DNA of 64,000 nt from the NCBI GenBank assembly GCA_017562135.1, contig QEYB01001046.1, positions 2,790,001-2,854,000 of the forward strand, in the 5' to 3' direction. The notes under the pieces are model-generated. The model was not told where the DNA came from. It worked only from the letters and a program-made list of their open reading frames with translations, and did not search any database. Of this stretch, positions 37,548-47,358 are shown piece after piece. Position numbers and translations under genes: made by a program. This DNA is from Dipylidium caninum (taxonomy: Eukaryota > Platyhelminthes > Cestoda > Cyclophyllidea > Dipylidiidae). Every line of letters begins with the position of its first letter. Position 1 is the stretch's first letter.

Positions 37548-38268
37548 TTACTTGAAATTGGCGATAAGATGAGCACTGCCAAAGATTGCACTCATCACCA
37601 TCAAAACCGTTAGAGCCACGAAACCAAACGCTCCTTTCTTCCGATCGGAAGGGACTGAAATACGATAGATGGATGTCAAGTGGTAAGCGGTTTGTAAAGC
37701 AATGATAACTGTACTGTGGACTGGATGCCAAGTTAGAACAATCGCATAAAGAAATATCTTAACGCCTTGTTAATCGCTGCAGTGTCCAAAACCGTAAAAA
37801 GAGAATAAGCCTACCTCCGCTAGTGTACCCGTTATAAAAGCAGATGCGTCCAATAAGATACGTTGATCCAAGTATCGTGGCGCCGATCTGGAGTAATTAT
37901 GCAAATAATAAAAAAACTTACCGGACAGAAAAGCCCACCAGTAAACAGACCCATTAGGAACATAGGCATGGTTTCGAGGCTTGGGAATAAGCGTAATAAT
38001 TTACTAATGTTGATGAGCCCTTTGAATACAGTTGAATTCATTACTAGATGGATGATACATATTAGGACACTAGATTAAAGGACTATCAAAAACACTAAAA
38101 CCGTACGGGAAAGTCGAAGTCTTTTCGCGCCTTCTTTACGCGGGCGGCAAAGACAAGGTGCATGGCGTAACTGCTGACCCCAACAAGAATGACGCCGCCA
38201 TAATAACGTGGAAGATAAATAGGGTTGTCGCAAAGGCGGTCGAACCCGAGCTTAGAGAAGAGAACCAT
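37548..38268 (-). CDS. MGST3: MGST3-like microsomal glutathione S-transferase (MAPEG)
   Basis: A small integral-membrane enzyme of the MAPEG family, which uses glutathione for conjugation or peroxidase reactions in ER membranes. Five exons on the minus strand: 38268-38107, 38069-38005, 37979-37922, 37887-37815 and 37654-37548. The introns are 37, 25, 34 and 160 bp. Phases agree (0, 2, 0, 1) and give 154 residues against 152 in human MGST3. The N-terminal helix GGVILVGVSSYAMHLVF is followed by KKARKDF. The family signature FNCIQRAHQ is intact (residues 66-74), followed by H-Y instead of the usual N-T, then LETMPMFLMGLFTGGLF. IGRICFYNGYTSG and PSDRKKGAFG match the C-terminal helices. The gene is not visible as one open frame; naive reading meets a TAG formed by the second intron's donor. 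ATG 38268 was chosen because it gives near-family length. It is divergent from SmD3. Confidence 0.9.
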
Positions 38269-38931
38269 CGAGGGGAAATCCGAAACCCAAATGCCCGGAA
38301 AAACTCGCCAATGGAATTCCGTTTGGTCAATTAAAACAAATAAGTAATAAAAAGTAATAATAAATAAGCTTCGTTTGGTACTTATTCTACCTGGTTAAGG
38401 GCAGATGAAACGGAAAGAAGTTAGTTACGATGACTTGACGCTAGTCATAGAGTTATTGAAAATGCATTTGGTAAACGAGCGGAAAGCTTCGGTTAACTGA
38501 CACAGTAGACAAATCACACCTCAAATGAAACGCGTAAATGGCTTGGCAATTTTGGCAGAAGGCATTATATATGTTCGTGCAAATAGTTATTTGCCAGGAA
38601 ACCGTATTTGGTTCTTATGTACGTCCTTAATCCAACGTACGTCGGAAGCACTTTCATTTTGTGATTACCACAACCCCACCTGCCAAGTCTTGAATTCTGT
38701 GATGTGAGCCTTGTACACCTACCCTTGCTTGACAGGATTTGCGCTAATTTGTAAGGTCCAGGTTAAATTAGAATTAGTAACAAAATTTATGCATACACTA
38801 GAGCAACAATCAAATTGTGTTATACCACTGCGTGGAACAGCTAGTTAATCCGTCGATGTGCTTGACTGACTATTTTGAATTTCGTTTAAGACCCCCTCTA
38901 GAGCACCGCTTGATTCGGACATTTGGGTGAG
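38269..38931. promoter_or_regulatory. shared 5' intergenic region of MGST3 and SmD3
   Basis: The two start codons face away from each other across 663 bp, so both promoters must lie here and may be shared. It is AT-rich, with no convincing TATA/CCAAT pair. Read-through frames seen in it are not coding. Confidence 0.5.
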
Positions 38932-39364
38932 ATGTCTTCCGTCGGTGTTCCGATTAAAGTTCTTCACGACGCAGAGGGCCATGTGATTACATTGGAAACA
39001 ATCAATGGCGAAGTTTTTCGCGGCAAACTTATTGAAGCTGAAGACAATATGAATGTCCATATGCAAGAAATCATCATGACCGCGAGGGATGGTAAAACTT
39101 CAAGCCTTCAGCACGTATATATAAGGGGTAGTAAGATAAGGTTTGTTACTTTGTATACTCATTGTTATAGATTCCTCATTTTACCTGACATGCTAAAAAA
39201 TTCACCTATGCTGAAAAGGCCTCTCGGGGCTCGCGGTCTTGGAACTGGCAGGGGCAAAAATATTATCGTTAGAGCTGGGGGTAAGCAAAATCACTATATC
39301 CAACGTTTTTTTAGCACGTGGTCGCGCTCGTCCGTTGCGTGGAGCTCCTTTTATTCGTCGTTAA
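38932..39364 (+). CDS. SNRPD3: small nuclear ribonucleoprotein Sm D3
   Basis: A core Sm-ring protein of spliceosomal U1, U2, U4 and U5 snRNPs. Exons are 38932-39140, 39171-39280 and 39315-39364, with introns of 30 and 34 bp, giving 122 residues (human 126). The ATG at 38932 gives [17 protein letters not shown], matching SmD3 N-termini. The frame is open a little upstream but has no ATG. The Sm1 fold includes [17 protein letters not shown] (residues 25-41). Sm2 is [18 protein letters not shown], reconstituted only after removing the first intron, which splits codon 70. The C-terminal tail [16 protein letters not shown] is Arg/Gly-rich, as in SmD3, where such arginines are methylated and bind SMN. 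The tail is spelled only after removing the second intron. Confidence 0.96.
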
Positions 39365-39378
39365 GTCGACGGTCATGT

Positions 39379-39384
39379 AATAAA
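39379..39384 (+). terminator. polyadenylation signal of SmD3
   Basis: A canonical AATAAA begins 15 bases after the SmD3 stop codon, implying a very short 3' UTR. Position and orientation fit; cleavage site unknown. Confidence 0.6.
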
Positions 39385-41287
39385 TATTCTTTGTACCACA
39401 CAATGTGTAATTTCCTCAGTTCTGTAGCATTAATGGGTTCTATTTCATAAGCGATCATTACAATATCTGACCTCATCTAATCTATGCGTATGGGCACGTG
39501 GTACACCATCGTTACCCTTGATAGTGACTGTTGGTTGTCTGGGAAAGTTACTCCGTCTGCGATTCTCTTTTATTATCCTATGGTCGCCCTCTAGATATCT
39601 TTTACGCGTCAAAGCTTTTGTTTCTGACTGTTCTCTTATGTGTAAGTAATTGAAGTTGAGTGGTCCTTAGTTAGCTACCGGGACCTAAGGAAATTTGACC
39701 ACTCTTTGGTGGTTTCGCTGGCATTTGAATAGATGATGTGTTCTGAGATGGTAACTAGGCTACTTTAATGTCTGCTTCCATAACTTGAGATTGGGTTCTG
39801 ACGATATCGAGTCGAACAATGCCTGGAAATTCAACAGACTTGTATATCAAATGCAGTGGAAGATGTCGATGTATCTTTAGAAATCCGATGCTGGGATAAG
39901 CGGTGCTGTTGCGCGTTGTATGGTGTCATATGTGAGGTGGTGGTCGTTCACGTTTACAGAAAGTTGTCTCGACGGCCGTACCTAAATACAGAACCTGAAG
40001 TTCAGAAAAGTGTCGTCCTTTACAGAAAGAGGCAATTTCCAACATTTACCACTGGTGCCAGTTTTGATCCAAAGGGACGCACTAGCAATCTGAGTCATTT
40101 TACCACTCGATTGACTGCTTCAATTCTTGAGGAGACGGTTTGTTTGCCTTGGCTATGATGTCGGTCTCGAATAAGTTTACAGTTGCCCTAGAGTTAGTGC
40201 AGCTAACCATCTGTAGTCTTAAAGCCTCGGGTGTTATTGCGTTAATTGATCTGCTTCTTGATAAAACATCAATGAAACTTTTGCTGTACTCTGACATCGT
40301 TCTGATAATGGGAGGTAACGAACCTTACTCCGATTAATGCTGCGTGGTAGTTCGGCAGATGCTGGCTGAAGGGACCGCCAGATCACATGAAGTATTTCCT
40401 AGCACAGTACCATGTCGTCACCGGGGGTTGCTATCAGACGACTCGTCAGAAGCTTTTGTGCATCTCTTGGGCGGTTTCAGGAAACATCCCTATAGTTCTT
40501 CGCCATATCCCACGGGTTTGACTTGGATTAACGTTACAAATCGAACACTTCATCATCTCAAATCTTAAAGTAAAAGTCGAGAAGTAGGGTAATGCCAGTG
40601 ATATGAGTTATATAATGCTCATGTAAAATCTCGAAAAGTGTAACGAAGAGTCTTTTATTCATAATAGCTCATGGGATAAAACTCGAAGTTGATGCACAGT
40701 GAAAGGTTACTACTCTCACTTTCCCCCACATTATTTTTCTGATGACCGCCTATTTTTTAATATATCACATAGCGTTGAAGCGCGTGATGTAGGAACGTGA
40801 AGCAAATATAGGAAGTCAGTCAGACGCACAAAATTATTGCTCTCATCTAAAACTCCGGTTGCTCAATTGGTATTATTACTCAAGAGTGCGTGATCAGTGC
40901 GAATAGGGAAATTACGTAGCTTCAAGTTTCATCCACCAGTGCGAATGGTACTTGTGAGATAGAACAATTTGTAAATTTTATTGTCTGTAGATCTCTATAC
41001 TCTCCATTTGTAATATTTCGTGTCCCAAGTATCAGAATTGCTCTCACAATACCTTGAACCCCAGCTTAGGAGTAATTATTGGGGAGGCGCTGAGGAGCAG
41101 CTTGCACTGGTTGGAAGCACTGACCCATCAAAAAGACTACTTGAAAGGGGGAGATTAAAAAGCAGCTTTTTTGCCAAGGGGATACTAGAAGTAGCATTTG
41201 AACAAGCAGACGTCTCAGTCATGACGCCCACGAAATCGCTTTGTGCCTTCTGAGGCGTCAGTCGAGCTCCGCACGCGCCAAGACGGC
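39385..41287. other. intergenic, no recognisable gene
   Basis: Between SmD3 and the PP1-like gene. It holds a 65-codon minus-strand open frame (40100-40297) and comparable plus-strand frames, none resembling a known family. Probably contains the promoter of the phosphatase-like gene. Confidence 0.45.
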
Positions 41288-42436
41288 ATGGCTCGAATCA
41301 ATGAAGCGCATCTCGCGGACGAGAGGAGGTCGAGTGGCCACTGCCGTGTCACGATGGCTGCCGGCTGCGGGTTCGAGTGCAACTCGGTGTCGCGCAAGGA
41401 GATGGTAAAAAAGGCCGAGCAACTTACGAAACGCCTCATGGACTACCAAGTGCTGAAAGGGAAATATGCCCAAATGTCAGAAGCAGAGCTGACCAACCTC
41501 TGTAGTGTTATGCCGGAGGTGCTGATGGAGGACCCCATAGTGACCGATATCACATTAGATTCACCGATTTATGTAATTGGGGATATTTACGGCCAGTTTG
41601 GCGACCTTCTCCGTGTTTTTATGCTTCTCGGGTACCCACCAGAAAAGCGCTACCTCTTCCTCGGCAACTATGTTAACCGAGGTACGCGTTCTATTGAAAC
41701 CCTCACCCTTCTTTATTCCCTTAAACTACGCTTCCCCCGTCACATCTACCTCCTGCGAGGTAATCACGAATGTCAACACATCTCGAGGCACTATGGTTTT
41801 TTTGATGAATGTGTCAAACGCTATAATAGGCGGTTGTGGCGTACTTTCGTGAGTACATTCGACTACCTTCCACTGATCGCCATAATTGAAGAGAAAATCT
41901 TCTGCTGTCACAGTGGTATGTCGCCCAGTGTCCAGTTTTCCGGTGTTTCGAGCCTCCAGGAATTTCGAGACTATGTCACCAAACTGACCCCTCGGCCAAC
42001 CGAGATTAACACCAACATCCTCATGACGCATTACACGTGGTCAGAGCCAGATCCGGAAGTCAAAGGGTGGGAACAGAATCCCGCAGGTCTGGCCTATCTC
42101 TATGGCCCTGCTGTAGTGAAGGACTTTTGCGAACGCCTCGCTATTCAACAGATCATTCGTTCTAATGAGTTGCTTGAAAAAGGTTACGAGTTCTTTTGTG
42201 ACGAGAGATTACTTACCATCTTTTCCGTTCCAAACTTTCTCGGCACCTTTACTAATGATGGAGCGATTGCAGAGATGAGCCGAAATTCCGAAGCTATGGA
42301 AATCAAGTGTTGCATAAAACTTGTCAAACCATTAATGCAACTTCGAAACAAGATGACCGGACGCATGAATATCGCCATACAAGATTCTCTGGAGAGCATG
42401 AAGGGTGAGGAAGAAGAGGAACTAGGCGATTTTTGA
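41288..42436 (+). CDS. PP1-like serine/threonine phosphatase, probable pseudophosphatase
   Basis: Intronless, 382 residues from the ATG at 41288. Later ATGs at 41354 and 41402 would give 360 or 344 residues, closer to PP1 at about 330. The whole PPP fold is recognisable from AEQLTKRLMDYQ to IKLVKPLM, followed by an acidic tail. Several catalytic positions are changed. GDIHGQ is GDIYGQ (metal-ligand His to Tyr, residues 98-103). GDYVDRG is GNYVNRG (metal ligand Asp and acid/base Asp both to Asn, 126-132). The second metal-ligand His of CRAHQ is Asn (RSNEL, 291-295). The phosphate-binding Arg of NDRG is Ala (NPAG). APNYCGEF is VPNFLGTF. LRGNHEC and the CCH ligand remain. A full-length open frame with a dead active site suggests a scaffold or competitor of PP1 targeting subunits. 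The absence of introns suggests a retrocopy, though no poly-A tail remains. Confidence 0.88.
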   Translation: MARINEAHLADERRSSGHCRVTMAAGCGFECNSVSRKEMVKKAEQLTKRLMDYQVLKGKYAQMSEAELTNLCSVMPEVLMEDPIVTDITLDSPIYVIGDIYGQFGDLLRVFMLLGYPPEKRYLFLGNYVNRGTRSIETLTLLYSLKLRFPRHIYLLRGNHECQHISRHYGFFDECVKRYNRRLWRTFVSTFDYLPLIAIIEEKIFCCHSGMSPSVQFSGVSSLQEFRDYVTKLTPRPTEINTNILMTHYTWSEPDPEVKGWEQNPAGLAYLYGPAVVKDFCERLAIQQIIRSNELLEKGYEFFCDERLLTIFSVPNFLGTFTNDGAIAEMSRNSEAMEIKCCIKLVKPLMQLRNKMTGRMNIAIQDSLESMKGEEEEELGDF

Positions 42437-44392
42437 GAGTGTCAGTTCTGTTAGTCCTCTTCTCGGTGCTAGTGTCTCATACAAATGCGCTTTGACGGAA
42501 ACAAGTTCAAGGTTTGAGTCTATTTATAACCACAGCTAGTAAGTACAAGGAGCTATTTAGAATGTATTAGCATTTCGGCAAGTCAAGTGTAGATCACACC
42601 AGATGGCTCCACACGAACCAACTTCTCTTGGGTTACTTGTAGTGTCTTAAACGGCCTCTGACAAGTCTGACGGCTAAATATCGCCTTTCTTCCTACGCCA
42701 CTCACAACTTCTGGTTTTAGAATTCTGGACCAAACATCCACATTGTCGCGTACCCTAAGTGAGCCTAAAAGTACAACGAGAAGACATCGACATGGTAACA
42801 GAATTAATTACCAAAGGAGCTTCGGCCAACCGTCTCACGCATGCCCATTTTGGTGATACGACAGAAACGAAGTCGACGTAGACACATGCACAGGCAGTTA
42901 CGCTAGCAACTGCGACACGCTACACTACAATGTCATAGTATATTCGGGAGTAATTCACCGTAGATTCCGCATTATTCAAGTTTATTTAAGAAGATAGAGG
43001 GAGTTGACTGTACCTTCAACCGGTGGCTCGAGGCCCCTATCGCACAAGTAATTTGTCCACTGCAAATGCCCCTGACGGGACCTGTCCCTACACAGCCGCG
43101 AAGGCATTTTAAGCAGAATACCTTGTGGTGCACTAATCGAGGACATGAATATGTTCCGTAATGATTGCTTTAGACACAATTCTGCTTTACTCCTTAAGTT
43201 GCCATCTCACAAATCGAGTTTAGAGAACCGTTAGCTCGCAATCCGCACCGACCGAGGAGTAGGCACCTTTTATAATCTCCTTAAAGACCTGTATTACACT
43301 GTAACGTGTAGATCTGCGAGAAGTTATTAAAACTATGAGTGAAAAAGGCCCAGCGGGCCTAATCAAGTTAATGAAAGGGGAGCACCAATTAGGCAAAGCA
43401 AGTCGAGAAGAGGTGATCGCTTCGAAAAGCGCACAACCCCTTAGACACTTTTCCAATTAATTCACGTTGAAAGAACAATTCCGCAATTCTCGTTTCATTG
43501 TTTACCCATTGAGATTACTCAAAGTGGCCTCAAGCGACGGAATTAAATCAGTTCGAGTGTTATGAAACCAAGGTAGCAGAATAGTAATGCGGTAGTGAAC
43601 CTCCCACCTCAACCGAAGAATACTATTAGTAATGTGCCTCTACATAATTTACCATTTTTTCCTCGGAATGCAAGGAATTTATAGGTACTCAAACAATCAA
43701 TCTAACACATCAGAACCTCCCTTTACCAACGATTTCTGGGAGATTCAACAGCTGCCGAACCCCCAAAAAGGATTTTCATCATGAAAATGAAAACCTAACG
43801 CAACAACTATGCTTCCTTTTTCTACGGGTCATTGTGCACCGCAAAAATATATCAACTACTATCGTTAAATCAAAGCTCAGGAGAATTTCGAGGTGGATGG
43901 AAATCGAAAGAAAATGGTAACACCTCGCAACTACTCGAAAGAAAGAAAGAACTAACCCAAATCCTCGTCACCCACAATATTAATCTCTGCAATGGACAAT
44001 ACAACTGCAGTCCATTTACAAGCAGCTACCCCGGTTAATTGATCAGTCAAGGTAAAAGCGGGACAGCCGTTACACCATCGGTTTCAAAGGTAAGGGAAAA
44101 CAGTCGAGCCATTGATTCCTTACCTTAAGCCGCAACTTTCATAAAACAGATTGAAGGAAATAAAAAGATCCTAATCAATCAAGAAAACTAAAAATTAACC
44201 CCAGATATTCCGCCTACCCAGGCTCCACCTTCCACAAATCATGCTTACGTAAATGGGGTGAAACAGTTTCAATCTACGTTGGGAGTAGCGATAGTGAAGA
44301 ATAAGGTGATATATAGGGAAAAGCAATGAGTTTAGTACGTCCATGAGGTCTCCACTAAGGGAAAGGACCAATTGACTCAAACGGTCATCATT
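42437..44392. other. intergenic between convergent genes
   Basis: Lies between the 3' ends of the PP1-like gene (+) and LAPTM4 (-). Plus-strand A-rich. No family-like frames and no clear polyadenylation signal were seen. Confidence 0.5.
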
Positions 44393-47358
44393 TTAAACGA
44401 TGCGGGGATCCGGAGAGCAAGTCCTGCCTTCCTCTTCCCTAATATTGCCATTGGCAGGTGGGACGACAGAGGCATCATCTTCCGCGATATTGCTAAGAGC
44501 TGTTGGCAAGTTCACTTTCGTCTCGTCCGAAGATTTGGGAGCAAAATAAGGTGGTGGCGCGAATGCATTTGCTGGAATGCTGAGAGCTTCCTGACAATGG
44601 CGAAAAAGTTTACATCAAAAGTTCGATTTAATTTTCCTCTAAAAGTCTATAAAACAGAAAAAGACGCAAATACACCCCTTCATTGTCTCAATTTATAATT
44701 AGGAGGAAGTTATCCAGCTAACCATAGTGACGGAATTTTCACACGCCTCGAGTTTACTAATTGAATTTTTACAAGGGACAAATACTATCTTGCTTCTCAA
44801 CAAAACAGTACTTATGATGATAATATCGAGGTTTTGGCGATGCTAATCGATGGGTATCCTAAGACTTTCGGTAATTAATGGAGAATGTGACCGATAAGTG
44901 TTAAGATTCTTCGATAACATCCGACGGCATTAGAAATTGCTACATAAAATCTCGGGAAGTACGAACTTGCATGATAAACGTTTCATGGCGTGCAAATCAA
45001 GATGTAAAATGACTTCGTCTATTAAAGGTAAAGGAAAAATGCAATGTAGGCTTCTAAAGAGTGTCTTTATACCAGATAAAAGGTAGGATTTTAAAAAAAT
45101 ATTTAGGTGAAAACTTGGAATAAGCGTTTGACAGCTCAAATGGGATGAAATTCTTACCCTGGTGGCCATTACATATAGTCGAAAAAATAACTTTACCACA
45201 AAGTTTACTTTCTTACTCACATTGGAAAGGTTTTTAGTGGAGCTTCCTATAAGACAGGGTGTGGGAGAACTTTATTATTCGCTTCGTCCTTTAACGAAGT
45301 ATTCGACGTTCAACAACAGTTCATTAAAAAAAATGATATTCATAGTTGACGTGTGATAAAATAACGCTGTGAGAAATTATTGTTAACAAGGTTTCAAGTA
45401 CCTAGTATTGTGATATGTTAATGTATATATATATACATATAACCGACAACGCAGAACAACCTTACACTTATCCAAATAATGGGTTAAAACCTTTCCCTTT
45501 TCATAAAGCTTTCAGAATTATATTTAAGATAATGGCTTTATCAAAACGAAATTACAGTACACTTGATTTTTAATACAACTCAGTAGAGGTTTAAGATAAG
45601 CTAAAAATTATTGTGGTTTGACCTTGACAAGGCTAATGAAGCCTTTAATTGAGAAAGAGGAAACTTAAAACTGACTAAAATAGTAAGACTTTTGAGAGTC
45701 TATGCAGCTTACTTCGTATTTTGGGAGAGCAGAATCCTTGGGAGGTTCCGTTGGTACGGCACCTAAGAAGACTCCACCAGTACCATCGACTGAGGTGAGA
45801 TCAGGTAATCCACCGTCTCCGTCTCTGTTACTGCCGCCGTCGCGACTTCGTCGAATGAGGAGGAGGGGTCGACGACCAAGGAAGGGCATGAGGGAGAAAC
45901 GGGGGAATCCGGGCAGTGGGAGGTCTGGTAAGAGACCATGGCGATTTGTAATGAGGAGATATCGGTGGCAGTCCCACACCATTCCAATGCAGTAAGCTTT
46001 AAAGGCAAGTATGAGGGAGGAGGTGGAGATGAGGATCAACGAAACCGAGGTTGAATTCAGATGGATTGAAGAGGTCGACACTCCTTCCTGGTAACAGACA
46101 CAAGAAAAAGGACGCGAACAATGAAAAACGATGTGAAAACTTGCATCAGAGTGGATTATAAAGCACAAGTTGAACACAAAAAGGCAGCCATCCTGGGTTT
46201 TAGGCGTGATGATGACAGATTACCCTTCTGAGTTAAAATAAATTGGAAGCAGGGTAGTTATCCACCTTCAGATGATAAAAAATACACGTCTTATGATCTG
46301 AATACTAAATATTGAGGAATTGACGTAGGAAATTAAAAACATTACTGCAATACCATTTATCCAATCACTTTGAGATCCAATAATAAAAGGGACTATGGAT
46401 ACAATGAGGTTGAAAATAAAGAATATAGAGTCTGAGACAGTTTAAATAAGGAAAACAAAAAGAAGTTATTACCTACCGAATGCTAAATACCATTAGTCTC
46501 ATTAACAAAAAAATCAATTCGTATTGCAACTTCGCTACAACACAAACCTGACTGGCAATTTTGAATCTGAGCCAATGGCTGATGTCCGAAGCCGATGACA
46601 TATACCCCAGCATACAGATGAGGGCGACAACAAAATCAAAAACTTGCAGGCAAAAAAATGGAAGTAGATGAGCAGGTTGACGGGAAATAACGCCATGAAC
46701 CAGAAGGTAGCCGAAAGCAAGTGAGATAAGGGCGAGGCAAAGGGAGAAGTAAGTGTTGGTGCGTCTGTCGACACAGTGTGTACTCGGTGTAGTCTTGGGT
46801 TTGAGAATCTTAACGACTTCTTTCTGTGGGACTCGAGTATTTTCTTTTAAAGGAACTCCTTCTTCCTGAACATCTTTTGGCATGTCGTTGGTTCCATGCA
46901 TGAGAAAACTAAAAAGACCGTTTGGTTTAGTTGACTCGCGTGAGATCTCGAGCATCTCGCGTCCGGAACCATTTTCAGTGCGAAGGCGAGCGGTAAAATC
47001 CGAGTGAGGTTGGTGGAAAATGGTAAACCCAGGTACAACATGCAAAAGCATGTAGAAAATGTCAGTGGCTAGGCAAGAAGTAAATCGATGTCGTGTCAGA
47101 GGCTAATACAGGTGACGGATAGCATTTTTACAGATGTAAGAACTTACGTGGATTTCGTGGCTGGCAATTTGTGGCAGAAACTGCTTCAAATGGAGACTTT
47201 AGAGTAGCTACATCGTGCTTCAGAGCGGCCATAAGAAGGGTGGAAACAACCACTAACTGCAAAAGAATGTGTAAAACACCCAAAATAACGGTCCCTGTAC
47301 GCACATGAAGGTACATACAGCACCTAAACTGATCATCTCTTCGGAAAACATCCGGCAT
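44393..47358 (-). CDS. LAPTM4-like lysosomal-associated transmembrane protein
   Basis: A four-helix membrane protein of late endosomes and lysosomes; the family sorts cargo and binds NEDD4-type ubiquitin ligases through PY motifs. Four minus-strand exons: 47358-47148, 47068-46548, 46087-45713 and 44590-44393, with introns of 79, 460 and 1122 bp in phases 1, 0 and 0; 434 residues. Exon 1 has the family start RCCMYLHVRTGTVILG. Exon 2 has helix 2 (FGYLLVHGVIS) and LLPFFCLQVFDFVVALIC. Exon 3 has helix 4 and AFKAYCIGMVWDCHRYLL, ending LPKYE. Exon 4 continues EALSIPANAFAPPPY, matching the LPxYE...PPPPY tail of human LAPTM4. It is longer than human (about 230) because of a Lys/Glu-rich loop of about 100 residues between helices 1 and 2 and a longer tail. 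Retaining the last intron would give a tail ending SYYFSQF without PPPY. Confidence 0.88.
45421..45438. repeat. AT-rich perfect palindrome
   Basis: ATGTATATATATATACAT is self-complementary over 18 bases; it lies in the third LAPTM4 intron. Confidence 0.85.

Noticed and set aside
37832..38041. Minus-strand 69-codon membrane protein, and its neighbours at 37513-37731 and 38136-38330
   Set aside because: Mixed exon/intron readings of the MGST3 locus in wrong frames.
40100..40297. 65-codon minus-strand frame (MSEYSKSF...)
   Set aside because: No recognised family, no convincing upstream exon, and within chance length for this composition.
41243..41287. Upstream extension of the PP1-like protein
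   Set aside because: That frame opens with GTG; the first ATG is 41288, and the extension has no PP1 similarity.
44372..44698. 108-codon plus-strand frame
   Set aside because: Antisense shadow of the last LAPTM4 exon, whose minus-strand reading has the PPPY tail and fits the splice phase.
45665..45712. LAPTM4 C-terminus ending SYYFSQF as the main product
   Set aside because: A GTAAGC donor follows LPKYE, and the exon at 44590 restores the family tail; kept only as a possible retained-intron form.
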